Source: Mesorhizobium sp. WSM4306 (lineage in GTDB: Bacteria > Pseudomonadota > Alphaproteobacteria > Rhizobiales > Rhizobiaceae). Taken from it: DNA of 64,000 nucleotides. Both the position numbers and the translations under genes were made by a program. Under the pieces are notes generated by a model. It had not been told where the DNA came from and ran no database searches. It was given only the letters and a program-made list of their open reading frames with translations. The stretch is from NCBI RefSeq assembly GCF_007003975.1, contig NZ_VFTC01000012.1:112322-176321 (forward strand), given 5' to 3'. Below, piece after piece: positions 43,011 through 52,402 of the stretch (position 1 is its first letter; every line of letters begins with the position of its first letter).

Positions 43011-44888
43011 ATGCTTATCATCAACGACCTTTCGCTCCGCATGGCCGGACGCCTGCTTCTCGACCATGCCTCGCTGACCTTGCCGGCCGGCACCAAGGCC
43101 GGCCTCGTCGGCCGCAACGGCACCGGCAAGACGACCTTGTTCAAGGCGATCACCGGCGATTTCCCTTCCGAGACCGGCTCGATCAGCCTGCCGAAGAACA
43201 CCCGCATCGGCCAGGTGGCGCAGGAAGCGCCGGGCACCGAGGAGCCGCTGATCGAGATCGTGCTCAAGGCCGACCTCGAGCGCACTGCCCTGCTTGAGGA
43301 GGAAAAGACCGCCACCGACGCGCACCGCATCGCCGACATCCACATGCGGCTGGCCGATATCGATGCGCACTCGGCCGAGTCGCGCGCGGCCACCATCCTT
43401 GCTGGCCTCGGCTTCGATGATGCGGCGCAGCGCCGCCCGGCCTCGTCCTTCTCCGGCGGCTGGCGTATGCGCGTGGCGCTCGCCGCGGTGCTGTTTGCCG
43501 AGCCCGACCTTCTGCTGCTCGACGAGCCGACCAACTATCTCGATCTCGAAGGCACGCTGTGGCTGGAAAACTATGTGTCGAAGTATCCGCACACGGTGCT
43601 TCTGATCTCGCACGACCGCGACCTGCTCAACCGCGCCGTCAACTCCATCGTCCATCTCGACCAGAAGAAGCTGACCTTCTGGCGCGGCGGCTACGACCAG
43701 TTCGAGCGCCAGTACACCGAGCAGAAGGAGTTGCAGGAGAAGGGCCGCGTCAAGCAGGAAGCCGCGCGCAAGCATATGGAATCCTTCGTCGAGCGCTTCC
43801 GCGCCAAGGCTTCCAAGGCCAGGCAGGCGCAGTCTCGCATCAAGGCGCTGGAGAAGATGAAGCCGATCACGGCGATCGTGAACGACACGGTGCGGCCGTT
43901 CTCTTTTCCGGAGCCAGTGAAAACGGTGGCCTCGCCGATCATTGCCTTGAACAACGTCAATGTCGGCTACACCGAAGGCCAGCCGATCCTGAAGAAGATG
44001 ACGCTGCGCATCGACGCCGACGACCGCATCGCGCTGCTCGGCGCCAATGGCAATGGCAAGTCGACCTTCGCCAAGCTTCTGTCGGGCCGGTTGAAGCAGG
44101 AAACCGGCACCATGACGGTTGCGCCCGGGCTGAAAGTGGCGATCTTCGCCCAGCATCAGCTCGACGATCTCAGGCCGGAGGAAAATGCCTACGAGCATGT
44201 CCGCCGGCTGATGCCGGAAGCGCCGGAATCCAAGGTGCGCGGCCGCGTCGCCCAGTTTGGCCTCACCACCGAAAAGATGAATACGGCGGCTAAGGACCTG
44301 TCGGGCGGCGAAAAGGCCAGGCTGCTGATGGGCCTGTCGGCCTTCGAGGGGCCGAACCTGTTCATCCTCGACGAACCGACCAACCATTTGGACATCGACA
44401 GCCGCGAATCCCTGATCCATGCGCTGAACGAGTTTCCCGGCGCCGTCATCCTGATCTCGCACGACCGCCATCTGCTCGAGGCGACGGCCGACCGGCTGTG
44501 GCTGGTCAAGGACGGCGCGGTCAATCCCTATGACGGCGACCTGGAGGACTACAAGACGCTGGTCACCGGCGTGTCCGGGGACCGCCGCGGCAAGCGCGAG
44601 GCCGAGAAGGCATCAAAGGCCGATCGCCGCCGCGATGCGGCCGCACGCCGCGCCGCATTCGAACCGCTGGCCAAGGAAATCCGCGCCACCGAGGCGCTGA
44701 TGGACCGCATCCGCAAGCGCATCGACCTGATCGAGGACGAACTCGCCAATCCGGCCGTCTACGAGAAGGATCCGTCGACGGCGACCAGGCTCGCCAAGGA
44801 GCGCTCGCAACTGGCGCAGCAACTGGCCGGCCACGAGGAAAAATGGCTGACCATGTCGGCCGAGTATGAGGAAGGCACGGCGGAGTAA
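43011..44888 (+). CDS. ABC-F family ATP-binding protein
   Basis: 625 residues from the ATG at 43011. Two ABC domains are fused without membrane segments: the first with GLVGRNGTGKTTLFK (Walker A), SSFSGGWRMRVALA (signature) and LLLDEPTNYLDLEG (Walker B); the second with ALLGANGNGKSTFAKL, DLSGGEKARLLMGL and FILDEPTNHLDIDS. The linker between them (KHMESFVERFRAKASKARQAQS) is the P-site tRNA interaction motif of ABC-F proteins. The C-terminal 100 residues are a charged coiled-coil. These ATPases act on the ribosome; this one is closest in layout to the Uup/YheS-like group. Confidence 0.93.
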   Translation: MLIINDLSLRMAGRLLLDHASLTLPAGTKAGLVGRNGTGKTTLFKAITGDFPSETGSISLPKNTRIGQVAQEAPGTEEPLIEIVLKADLERTALLEEEKTATDAHRIADIHMRLADIDAHSAESRAATILAGLGFDDAAQRRPASSFSGGWRMRVALAAVLFAEPDLLLLDEPTNYLDLEGTLWLENYVSKYPHTVLLISHDRDLLNRAVNSIVHLDQKKLTFWRGGYDQFERQYTEQKELQEKGRVKQEAARKHMESFVERFRAKASKARQAQSRIKALEKMKPITAIVNDTVRPFSFPEPVKTVASPIIALNNVNVGYTEGQPILKKMTLRIDADDRIALLGANGNGKSTFAKLLSGRLKQETGTMTVAPGLKVAIFAQHQLDDLRPEENAYEHVRRLMPEAPESKVRGRVAQFGLTTEKMNTAAKDLSGGEKARLLMGLSAFEGPNLFILDEPTNHLDIDSRESLIHALNEFPGAVILISHDRHLLEATADRLWLVKDGAVNPYDGDLEDYKTLVTGVSGDRRGKREAEKASKADRRRDAAARRAAFEPLAKEIRATEALMDRIRKRIDLIEDELANPAVYEKDPSTATRLAKERSQLAQQLAGHEEKWLTMSAEYEEGTAE

Positions 44889-44906
44889 AGCGGCGCCGTC
44901 TCCGGG

Positions 44907-45608
44907 CTAACGGATGCTGTCACGTTTGATTGTGTGCTCTGAAAGAAAGCGCCGAGCGGCGGCACACATTTTTTGGGGCTGATCATAGATCGCCCGCGAA
45001 ACAATAAGTCGGATGTCCCACCCGTCGAGAATCGTGTTAATGCCACATCTCGGCGTTGATGAGCATGGAGACAATGGCTTTTGGTTTCCATTTTTTAAAA
45101 TATTCTTGTCATATTCGTCGTCGCGGATACAGTATTCATCGTATATAACGTCGGGATAGAGCGCTCCGTTACTCAGCGCAATGTCCATAAAATTATCCTT
45201 AATCTTTTCTGGGTTGGACAGCACAGCTGGCGTCAACTGATCATTCTCAAGATCGATAACCGTCTCAAAATGTACGAAAAAGTTCCTTTGCACCGGCCAT
45301 TCGTACCAGCGGCTATCTGGGCGCTCCCCAGGGGCAATCGCGCCGTTGGTGCCTATCTCTATGGTCACGAACGCTCGTGGCAAGACGACGCGCCACTCAA
45401 GGGGCTTTGCCTCAGGCGGAAGACGTTTGCCCCCTTTGAAAGAGGTTCGTAGCACGACCTCATAAGGTTCCATGCTTTTGGAAATCATACGAGATGCGCC
45501 GAACATTGAAGTGGTGAGGCTTGCGAGAGCCCCGCCCAACAAGAGCAATCCGCCTGCCACTCCGACAACCGCAAGAATCAGCCCGACCGCAAGCTTTCGA
45601 TATTTCAT
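44907..45608 (-). CDS. Membrane-anchored protein of unknown function
   Basis: From the ATG at 45608 (GGAG eight bases upstream) it has 233 residues: an N-terminal membrane helix (LAVGLILAVVGVAGGLLLLG), then a periplasmic domain with segments FVTIEIGTNGAIAPGERPDS, RWYEWPVQRNFFVHFETVID and LDGWDIRLIVSRAIYDQPQK. Codon use and AT content are less typical of the window than those of neighbours. No family recognised. It is preceded by a 52-codon frame that overlaps it by four bases. Confidence 0.65.
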   Translation of the reverse strand: MKYRKLAVGLILAVVGVAGGLLLLGGALASLTTSMFGASRMISKSMEPYEVVLRTSFKGGKRLPPEAKPLEWRVVLPRAFVTIEIGTNGAIAPGERPDSRWYEWPVQRNFFVHFETVIDLENDQLTPAVLSNPEKIKDNFMDIALSNGALYPDVIYDEYCIRDDEYDKNILKNGNQKPLSPCSSTPRCGINTILDGWDIRLIVSRAIYDQPQKMCAAARRFLSEHTIKRDSIR

Positions 45609-45763
45609 GGGCGACGCTCCAATGGGGCGATCACCAGTCCATGCAAGAGCTTGCCTTTGCCCATCACGCGGCTGCCAGCTGCGTCGCATGCAGCCGCCAG
45701 TTGCGCCGCCCACAGGCCCGCGAACACAATCACCTCGCCGACGACAATCGCTGCCTTGCGCAT
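45605..45763 (-). CDS. Possible 52-residue exported peptide
   Basis: The frame starts MRKAAIVVGEVIVFAGLWAA, a signal-like hydrophobic stretch after Arg-Lys, continues QLAAACDAAGSRVMGKGKLL, and stops within the ATGA of the next gene, the arrangement of translational coupling. GGGGTG stands nine bases upstream. A longer in-frame version of the downstream gene would read through it in another frame, so only one can be right. No homologue recognised. Confidence 0.4.
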   Translation of the reverse strand: MRKAAIVVGEVIVFAGLWAAQLAAACDAAGSRVMGKGKLLHGLVIAPLERRP

Positions 45764-45978
45764 TCTCGATCACACCCCACGGATCGCCGACTCTGCCGAA
45801 CATGGCAAAGCTCTCACCATGAATACTCTGGGAAACCACCATCTGCAGTTGAATTTCGGATGTGAGCCTAACAAGATGCTAAGCAAAGGTGCGGCTTCGA
45901 GGCTTCGAAACAGGAGAGGGTAAGCCTGCGCCATATCTGGCCCAACACGCCGCGTCTGGAACCCGCTAGACACGCACC

Positions 45979-48087
45979 ATGAACCAGCACGCCAAGCTCC
46001 GCATCGGCCACTCCGCCTGTCCGCATGATTGCCCGTCGACCTGCGCACTCGAGGTCGAATTGCTCGACGGCAACCGGATCGGCCGCGTCCATGGCGCCAA
46101 GGCTAACACCTACACATCCGGCGTCGTCTGCGCCAAGGTCGCGCGCTACGCCGACCGTGTCCACCATCCGGACCGGCTGCTGAAACCGCTGGTGCGGGCC
46201 GGCGCCAAGGGCGACGGCGTCTGGAAGGACTCCAGCTGGGAAGCGGCGCTCGACCTCGTCGCCGAAAAATTCATCGCGGCGGAAGAAAAATATGGTTCCG
46301 AGACTGTCTGGCCTTACTACTATGCCGGCACGATGGGACTGGTACAGCGCGACGGCATCGACCGGCTGCGCCATGCGAAAAAATACTCCGGCTTCTTCGG
46401 CTCGATCTGCACCAATCTGGCCTGGACCGGCTGGATGATGGGGGCGGGCGCCTTGCGCGGTCCCGATCCGCGCGAAATGGCGAAGTCCGACTGCATCGTG
46501 ATCTGGGGCACCAATGCCGTGGTCACGCAGGTCAATGTCATGACCCACGCCATCAAGGCGCGCAAGGAACGTGGCGCCAGGATCGTCGTCATCGACGTCT
46601 ACGAGAACGCGACGATGAAGCAGGCCGATATGGGCCTGGTGCTGAAGCCCGGCACCGACGGCGCGCTGGCCTGCGCGGTCATGCATGTGCTGTTCAGGGA
46701 ACGTATGGCCGACCGCGCCTACCTCGAAAAATACACCGACGACCCCAAGGGTCTGGAGGCGCATCTTGAGACGCGCACGCCGGAATGGGCGTCCGCCATC
46801 ACCGGCCTTGCCGTCGCCGAGATCGAGGCCTTTGCGCGATTTGTTGGCACGACCAAAAAGACCTATTTCCGCCTCGGCTATGGCTTTGCCCGCCAGCGCA
46901 ACGGCTCGGTCAACATGCACGCGGCATCCTGCATCGCCGCCGTCACCGGCGCCTGGCAATATGAGGGCGGCGGCGCCTTCCATTCCAACTCCGGTATCTT
47001 CAAGCTCAACCAGGATGTGCTGGAAGGCACCGCGATGCGCGATCCCAACATCCGCTATCTCGACCAGTCGCGGACCGGCCCGGTGCTGACCGGAGCGGCC
47101 GATGCGCTCTATGGCGGCCCGCCGGTGACGGCGATGCTGATCCAGAACACCAACCCGGTGAATGTCGCACCCGAGCAGCGGTTGGTGAAACAAGGCTTCC
47201 TGCGCGACGATTTGTTCACCTGCGTGCACGAGCAGTTCATGACCGACACGGCAAAACTCGCCGATGTCGTTTTGCCGGCGACGATGTTTCTGGAACATGA
47301 CGACGTCTACAAGGGCGGCGGCAACCAGCACATCACGCTCGGCCCCAAGCTGATCGAACCGCCGGAAGGTCCGCGCACCAACCATTTCGTCATCGAGCAA
47401 CTGGCCGCGCGTCTCGGCGTCGCCGACCGGCCGGGCTTTGGCCTGACCGAGCAGCAGCATATCGACATCATCCTGGGCAAGCGCGGGCTGGGCAGCTTCG
47501 CCAGCCTGAAGGAAGACAAATGGGTCGACCTGCAGCCAGATTTCGAGGCGGCGCATTTCATCAGTGGCTTCGGTCACGCCGACAAGAAATTCCACTTCCG
47601 CGCCAACTGGAGCGGGCAGGCGGCGCCTAACCGGCCACCGAAAAGCATGGGCCTGTTCGGGCCGGTGTCCGAGCTGCCGGAATTCCCCGACCATGTCGAC
47701 CTGATCGAGGTCGCGGACGCCGAGCATCCGTTCCGGCTGACGACATCGCCGGCGCGCAATTTTCTGAACTCGACCTTCTCGGAAACACCGGTGTCGCGGG
47801 CCAAGGAGGGCCGGCCGGAACTCCTGCTGCATCCGGACGATGCCGCGGCTCTCGGGCTCGCCGATGGCGACCGCATCGAGGTCGGCAACCGGCGCGGCGA
47901 GGTCGTCCTGCACGCCAAGCTGTTCGACGGCATCAAGCGCGGCGTGGTCATCGCCGAAGGCATCTGGCCAAACAGCGCGCATGAGCGCGGCGAGGGCATC
48001 AATGTGCTGACCGGCGCCGATGCGCCTGCGCCCTATGGCGGTGCCGCTTTCCACGACAACAAGGTCTGGCTGCGGCCGGCTGATTGA
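45979..48087 (+). CDS. Molybdopterin oxidoreductase (DMSO reductase superfamily)
   Basis: 702 residues. The N terminus has an iron-sulfur motif, Cys14, Cys18, Cys22 and Cys51 (HSACPHDCPSTCALEV, then SGVVCAKV), for a 4Fe-4S cluster. The middle carries the molybdopterin-binding domain (DCIVIWGTNAVVTQVNVM, RIVVIDVYENATMKQADMGL) and the C terminus the dinucleotide-binding beta-barrel (HPDDAAALGLADGDRIEVGN). No Tat signal is visible, so it is cytoplasmic. The substrate is not evident; relatives include formate-dehydrogenase-like and biotin-sulfoxide-like enzymes. It converges on the Lrp gene. Confidence 0.9.
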   Translation: MNQHAKLRIGHSACPHDCPSTCALEVELLDGNRIGRVHGAKANTYTSGVVCAKVARYADRVHHPDRLLKPLVRAGAKGDGVWKDSSWEAALDLVAEKFIAAEEKYGSETVWPYYYAGTMGLVQRDGIDRLRHAKKYSGFFGSICTNLAWTGWMMGAGALRGPDPREMAKSDCIVIWGTNAVVTQVNVMTHAIKARKERGARIVVIDVYENATMKQADMGLVLKPGTDGALACAVMHVLFRERMADRAYLEKYTDDPKGLEAHLETRTPEWASAITGLAVAEIEAFARFVGTTKKTYFRLGYGFARQRNGSVNMHAASCIAAVTGAWQYEGGGAFHSNSGIFKLNQDVLEGTAMRDPNIRYLDQSRTGPVLTGAADALYGGPPVTAMLIQNTNPVNVAPEQRLVKQGFLRDDLFTCVHEQFMTDTAKLADVVLPATMFLEHDDVYKGGGNQHITLGPKLIEPPEGPRTNHFVIEQLAARLGVADRPGFGLTEQQHIDIILGKRGLGSFASLKEDKWVDLQPDFEAAHFISGFGHADKKFHFRANWSGQAAPNRPPKSMGLFGPVSELPEFPDHVDLIEVADAEHPFRLTTSPARNFLNSTFSETPVSRAKEGRPELLLHPDDAAALGLADGDRIEVGNRRGEVVLHAKLFDGIKRGVVIAEGIWPNSAHERGEGINVLTGADAPAPYGGAAFHDNKVWLRPAD

Positions 48088-48093
48088 TCCGGC

Positions 48094-48570
48094 TTATCCG
48101 GGCAAGGGCACGGTCAGCCCGACCTTGACGCGATCCATGGCGACGAAGGTGCGGAATTTTCGCACATTCTTGCTGTCGAAGAACAGTTTGCGCGTCAGCG
48201 CCTCATAGGCGCCCATGTCTGCCACGGTGATGACCAGGATGAAGTCGGCCTCGCCGGTGACGTAGTAGCATTGCTGCACTTGCGGCTCTGCCGAGAATTG
48301 CCGCTTGGCCGCGTCGATCAGGTCAAAGCGTTCGCTCTCCAACTCGACCTCGACGAAGATGGTGATGGGCTGGCCGACCGCCGCCGGCTCGACGACAGCG
48401 ATATTGCCCGCAATGACGCCGGACTGTTCCATGCGCTTGATACGCCGCTGCACCGCCGGCGCCGACAGGTTGACGGCTTCGCCGATCAGCCGCTGCGGGG
48501 TGGTGTTGTCCCTTTGCAGGATGGCAAGGATAGCGAGGTCGAAACTGTCGAGTGAAGGCGATGTAGGCAA
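48094..48570 (-). CDS. Lrp/AsnC family transcriptional regulator
   Basis: I choose a TTG start at 48570 after GGGGACAG, giving 158 residues, the usual length; an upstream extension from 48792 would overlap the divergent dpaL coding region and is not protein-like. The winged HTH reads LDSFDLAILAILQRDNTTPQ, RLIGEAVNLSAPAVQRRIKR MEQSGVI. The C-terminal RAM domain follows (VTGEADFILVITVADMGAYE). Lrp proteins usually sense an amino acid. Being divergent from the diaminopropionate ammonia-lyase operon, it probably activates it on sensing the substrate. Confidence 0.88.
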   Translation of the reverse strand: MPTSPSLDSFDLAILAILQRDNTTPQRLIGEAVNLSAPAVQRRIKRMEQSGVIAGNIAVVEPAAVGQPITIFVEVELESERFDLIDAAKRQFSAEPQVQQCYYVTGEADFILVITVADMGAYEALTRKLFFDSKNVRKFRTFVAMDRVKVGLTVPLPG

Positions 48571-48676
48571 AGGCGCTGTCCCCGGCGAAACAAACTTGCA
48601 TTTCAAAGCGCCAATTACAGCGCACTTTGCGCCTCTGCTGCAATACGATTTCGTCTGACTCTCAAGGAGGCCATCC

Positions 48677-49885
48677 GTGTTCCTGCTCAACAGCAATACC
48701 TTGCACCGCGAACCGCTCGAACCGGTCGATGCCGAAACGCTGGGGATTGCCGGAGCCGACACGGTCGAGCGCTTTCTTGCCCACCGCGACAATCACCTGC
48801 CAACGCCGCTGCATGCGCTGCCGGCGCTGGCCGGCGGCCTCGGCCTCGGCGCGATCCACATCAAGGACGAAGGCTTTCGCCTCGGCCTCGGCAGCTTCAA
48901 GGCGCTGGGCGGCGCCTATGCCGTCTTCCGCCTTGTGCTGGAGGAGGCAAGCCGGTCGCTCGGCCGGCCCGTGGACGTAGCCGATCTCGACCGGCCCGAC
49001 GTCCGGGCGATCACTGCCGGCATGACGGTGGCCTGTGCCACCGACGGCAATCACGGCCGCTCGGTTGCGCAAGGGGCGCAACTCGTCGGCGCCAAGGCTG
49101 CAATCTTCGTTCACCAGGGCGTCAGCGAGGAGCGGATAGCGGCCATCGCCCGCTATGGCGCGCAGATGATCCGCGTCGACGGCAATTATGACGATTCGGT
49201 GAGGCAGGCCGCCGAGGTTTCGGCCGAGAAGGGCTGGACCGTGGTGTCCGACACCTCCTGGCCCGGCTACGAACGCATCCCCGGTCTGGTCATGCAGGGC
49301 TATACGGCGATCGTGCGCGAAGCGTTGCACCTGTTGCCGCAGCCGCCAACCCATGTCTTCGTGCAGGCCGGTGTCGGCGGCATTGCCGCAGCGGTGGCCG
49401 GTCATCTCGCCATCGTGCTCGGTGACGCCAGGCCGACCTTCATCGTGGTCGAACCGGCGCGTGCGGCCTGCGTTGCCGCGGCAGCCCAGGCGGGTCGCGT
49501 GGTCAAGGTCGTGCACGACCAGCCAACCGTGATGGCGATGCTTGAATGCTATGAGGCCTCTCCAGTCGCCTGGCGCGTGCTGGCGCGGGTTGCCGATGCC
49601 TTCATGACGGTGGACGAGGATGAGGCCGTCGCGGTGATGCGGCTTCTCGCCCAGCCAAATGCAGGCGATCCGGCGATCGTTTCAGGTGAAAGCGGCGGTG
49701 TTGGTCTTGCTGGACTAATCCGGGCGGTGGCTGACCAGAAGGTCGAGCTCGGCCTCGATCGCAGATCCCGGGTGCTGGTGATCAACACGGAAGGCGCCAC
49801 CGACCCGCATCGCTATGCCGAGTTGGTTGGGCAAAGCCCCACCGATGTGCTGGTCGGCAAAGTGCCTGCCGAGGCTTTGCAATGA
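48677..49885 (+). CDS. dpaL: Diaminopropionate ammonia-lyase
   Basis: 402 residues from a GTG at 48677 with AAGGAGG seven bases upstream. A fold-type II PLP enzyme: the PLP lysine is Lys75 in RLGLGSFKALGGAYA, followed by VACATDGNHGRSVAQGA, VSDTSWPGYERIPGLVMQGY, QAGVGGIAAAVAGHL and SGESGGVGLAGL. The DTSWxGYExIPxxxMxGY segment is diagnostic for this family (YgeX) against threonine dehydratases. It cleaves 2,3-diaminopropionate to pyruvate and two ammonia. It is the first gene of an operon with three hydrolases; its stop overlaps the next start. Confidence 0.93.
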   Translation: MFLLNSNTLHREPLEPVDAETLGIAGADTVERFLAHRDNHLPTPLHALPALAGGLGLGAIHIKDEGFRLGLGSFKALGGAYAVFRLVLEEASRSLGRPVDVADLDRPDVRAITAGMTVACATDGNHGRSVAQGAQLVGAKAAIFVHQGVSEERIAAIARYGAQMIRVDGNYDDSVRQAAEVSAEKGWTVVSDTSWPGYERIPGLVMQGYTAIVREALHLLPQPPTHVFVQAGVGGIAAAVAGHLAIVLGDARPTFIVVEPARAACVAAAAQAGRVVKVVHDQPTVMAMLECYEASPVAWRVLARVADAFMTVDEDEAVAVMRLLAQPNAGDPAIVSGESGGVGLAGLIRAVADQKVELGLDRRSRVLVINTEGATDPHRYAELVGQSPTDVLVGKVPAEALQ

Positions 49886-51108
49886 TTGGCATCGATGCAC
49901 AGCGCCTGCTCGGCCGCATCCGTGAACTTGGCGCCGTCGGTCGTGACGGCGACGGCAGGCTGATCCGGCTCGCCGCTTCCGATACCGACAAGCAAGGCCG
50001 CGACCTCTTCGTCGGCTGGCTCAACCAGGCCGGGCTCGATGTCGCGATCGACCGGGTCGGCAATATCTTCGGCATCTGGCAAAGCCCAGATAATGCCGGG
50101 CAGGCGCCCCTGCTGATCGGTTCGCACATCGACACCGTCATCGATGCCGGCATCTATGATGGCTGCTATGGCGTACTGGCCGGGTTGGAGGTGATCGAGA
50201 CGCTCAAGGCCTCGGGCTTTTCGCCCTCACGTCCAGTCGCGGTCGCCGCTTTCACCAATGAGGAGGGTGTGCGCTACACGCCCGACATGATGGGCTCGCT
50301 GGTCCATGCCGGTGGCGCCGGCGCGGACGCGATGTTGGCCGCCGTCGGCACGGATGGCAGCGTGCTCGGCCAGGAACTCGCCCGCATCGGCTATGCCGGC
50401 GACCGCGAACCCGGCTTCCTCAAGCCGCACGCCTATCTCGAACTGCATATCGAGCAGGGGCCGGTGCTGGAGCGCGAAGGCGTGCCGATCGGCGCGGTCG
50501 AGAATTTGCAAGGCATTTCCTGGCAGCGCATTACCATCGACGGCGCGGCCAACCATGCCGGCACCACGCCGATGTCGATGCGCAGGGATGCCGGGCATGC
50601 CGCCGCCCGCGTCATCACCTTCTTGCACGATCGGGCCACGGCTTCCAATGGGCCGACCGTGGTTACCGTCGGCACGATACGCTTCGAGCCGAATGCCATC
50701 AACGTCATCCCTTCGCGCGCCATCTTCACCATCGATTTGCGCGATCCCGACGAACAGCGCCTGCAGGCGCATGAGGCAGCCCTTGCCGCCTATCTCGAAG
50801 AGCTTGCCGTTTCCGAGAACGTATCGATCTCGGTCGAACGGCTGGCTCGCTTCGAGCCCGTTCTATTCGACATCGGCATCGTCGAACGGATTGAGGCTGC
50901 AGCAAAAAACCGTGGTCTCGCTGTGAGGCGCATGACCTCCGGCGCCGGCCATGATGCGCAGATGATGGCCCGCATGGCGCCGGCGGCGATGATCTTCGTG
51001 CCGAGTGCCGGCGGCATCAGCCACAGTCCGCTCGAACATACCGAGGATGCCGAGCTTGTCGCCGGCGCCAACAACCTGCTTGATGTCGCCAGTGAGCTTG
51101 CAAGATAG
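49882..51108 (+). CDS. M20-family Zn hydrolase, N-carbamoyl-amino-acid hydrolase / allantoate amidohydrolase type
   Basis: 408 residues, coupled by ATGA to the lyase gene. The family signature is clear: LLIGSHIDTVIDAGIYDGCY, GVLAGLEVIETL, AFTNEEGVRYTPDMMGS, LHIEQGPVLEREGVPIGAVE and NHAGTTPMSMRRDA. Members (HyuC, AllC, beta-ureidopropionase-like) remove a carbamoyl group, giving an amine, CO2 and ammonia, or act on ureidoglycolate or allantoate. Given the neighbour, a carbamoylated diaminopropionate such as 2-amino-3-ureidopropionate is a plausible substrate. The Arg that binds the substrate carboxylate is in the dimerisation domain, near NAINVIPSRAIFTIDLRDP. Confidence 0.9.
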   Translation: MIGIDAQRLLGRIRELGAVGRDGDGRLIRLAASDTDKQGRDLFVGWLNQAGLDVAIDRVGNIFGIWQSPDNAGQAPLLIGSHIDTVIDAGIYDGCYGVLAGLEVIETLKASGFSPSRPVAVAAFTNEEGVRYTPDMMGSLVHAGGAGADAMLAAVGTDGSVLGQELARIGYAGDREPGFLKPHAYLELHIEQGPVLEREGVPIGAVENLQGISWQRITIDGAANHAGTTPMSMRRDAGHAAARVITFLHDRATASNGPTVVTVGTIRFEPNAINVIPSRAIFTIDLRDPDEQRLQAHEAALAAYLEELAVSENVSISVERLARFEPVLFDIGIVERIEAAAKNRGLAVRRMTSGAGHDAQMMARMAPAAMIFVPSAGGISHSPLEHTEDAELVAGANNLLDVASELAR

Positions 51109-51121
51109 GTCGGGGGAGAAA

Positions 51122-52294
51122 ATGGCTGAGCTCGATCGTGGTGCGCTGAAGCGGGAGATGACGGGCTGGCGGCGCGATCTGCACGCGCATCCCGAGTTCG
51201 GTTTCGAGGAAAAGCGCACCGCCGCCTTCGTCGCCGCCAAGCTGCGTGAATTCGGGCTGGACGACGTCACCGAGGGTGTCGGCGGCACCGGTGTCGTCGG
51301 CACGCTGAAGCGCGGCAGCGGCAACCGGGCGATTGCGCTCAGGGCCGACATGGATGCGCTGCGCATCACCGAGCAGTCGGCGGCCGCCTATCGCTCGCAG
51401 AACCCCGGCATCATGCATGCCTGCGGTCATGACGGCCACACCACCATGCTGCTCGGCGCGGCAAAACTGCTGGCCGCCGAGGGCGGGTTCGATGGCACTG
51501 TGCGCTTCATCTTCCAGCCGGCCGAGGAGTGGGGCAAGGGCGCGCTGGCGATGCTCGACGACGGCCTGAGGCAGCGCTTTCCCTTCAACGAGATTTTCGG
51601 CCTGCACAACATGCCTGGTCTGCCCATCGGATATTTCGAAACCCGCGCCGGCCCGATCATGTCGGCCGAGGATAATTTCGAGATCGTGCTTAAGGGCATC
51701 GGCGGCCACGCCGCCCGGCCGCATTCCGGCAACGAAACCCTGGTTGCCGCCTGCGCGCTGGTCACCAATCTGCAGACCATCGTCTCGCGCCGGCTGAGCC
51801 CGGCCGACATATCGGTGGTTTCGGTGACCGAACTGATCACCGACGGCACGCGCAACGCGTTGCCCGGCCTTGCCCGCATCCTCGGTGACGCCCGCAGTTT
51901 TCGGCCGGAGGTCAGCGCAGAGATCGAGCGGCAGATGCGCATCATCGCCGAGGGTACGGCCGCCGCCTACAATGTCTCCGCCGAGATCACCTACACCAGG
52001 GAGTTCGTGCCGCTGCAAAATGATGCCGACCTGGTGGATGAAGCCTTTGCCGCCGCAAGGCGTGTGCTGGCCGACAACGCCGTTGGCGTTGCGGCGGAGC
52101 CGATGACCGGTTCGGAGGATTTCGCCCGCTTCCTCGACCATGTGCCGGGCTGCTTTGTCTTCCTCGGCAATGGCGAGGCTTCGGGGCCGCTGCACAATTC
52201 CAGCTACGACTTCAACGATGACGGGCTGTTGCATGGCACGAATTTCCATGTCGCGATCGTCAGGCAAAGGCTGGGCGGCGAAGCCGGCAAATGA
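51122..52294 (+). CDS. M20D amidohydrolase
   Basis: 390 residues from the ATG at 51122 (GGGGGAG upstream). Dinuclear metal motifs: RRDLHAHPEFGFEEKRTA, RADMDALRI, MHACGHDGHTTMLLGAAKL, FQPAEEWGKGA, then the lid domain IGGHAARPHSGNETLVAA, and TGSEDFARF near the end. This is the group with hippurate and N-acetyl-amino-acid hydrolases and IAA-amide hydrolases. It would remove an acyl group from an amino group. It follows the carbamoylase by 13 bases, so it is in the same operon. Confidence 0.92.
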   Translation: MAELDRGALKREMTGWRRDLHAHPEFGFEEKRTAAFVAAKLREFGLDDVTEGVGGTGVVGTLKRGSGNRAIALRADMDALRITEQSAAAYRSQNPGIMHACGHDGHTTMLLGAAKLLAAEGGFDGTVRFIFQPAEEWGKGALAMLDDGLRQRFPFNEIFGLHNMPGLPIGYFETRAGPIMSAEDNFEIVLKGIGGHAARPHSGNETLVAACALVTNLQTIVSRRLSPADISVVSVTELITDGTRNALPGLARILGDARSFRPEVSAEIERQMRIIAEGTAAAYNVSAEITYTREFVPLQNDADLVDEAFAAARRVLADNAVGVAAEPMTGSEDFARFLDHVPGCFVFLGNGEASGPLHNSSYDFNDDGLLHGTNFHVAIVRQRLGGEAGK

Positions 52295-52402
52295 CGGCGG
52301 CCTGATTGCCGGTTCGCCTTCGCTGCTGGCCCAAGCGGCTGCGCTATCGCCAGCCAGCTCCCGGGTTTAGTCACAAGGCCTGTAGCCGGAGATCGTACGC
52401 CA

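Noticed and set aside
42846..44471. 541-codon minus-strand open frame
   Set aside because: Antisense to the ABC-F gene, with no recognisable domain and a composition typical of a shadow frame.
45868..48054. 728-codon minus-strand open frame
   Set aside because: It is antisense to the molybdopterin oxidoreductase, which has clear motifs; the frame is open only because of GC-rich codon structure.
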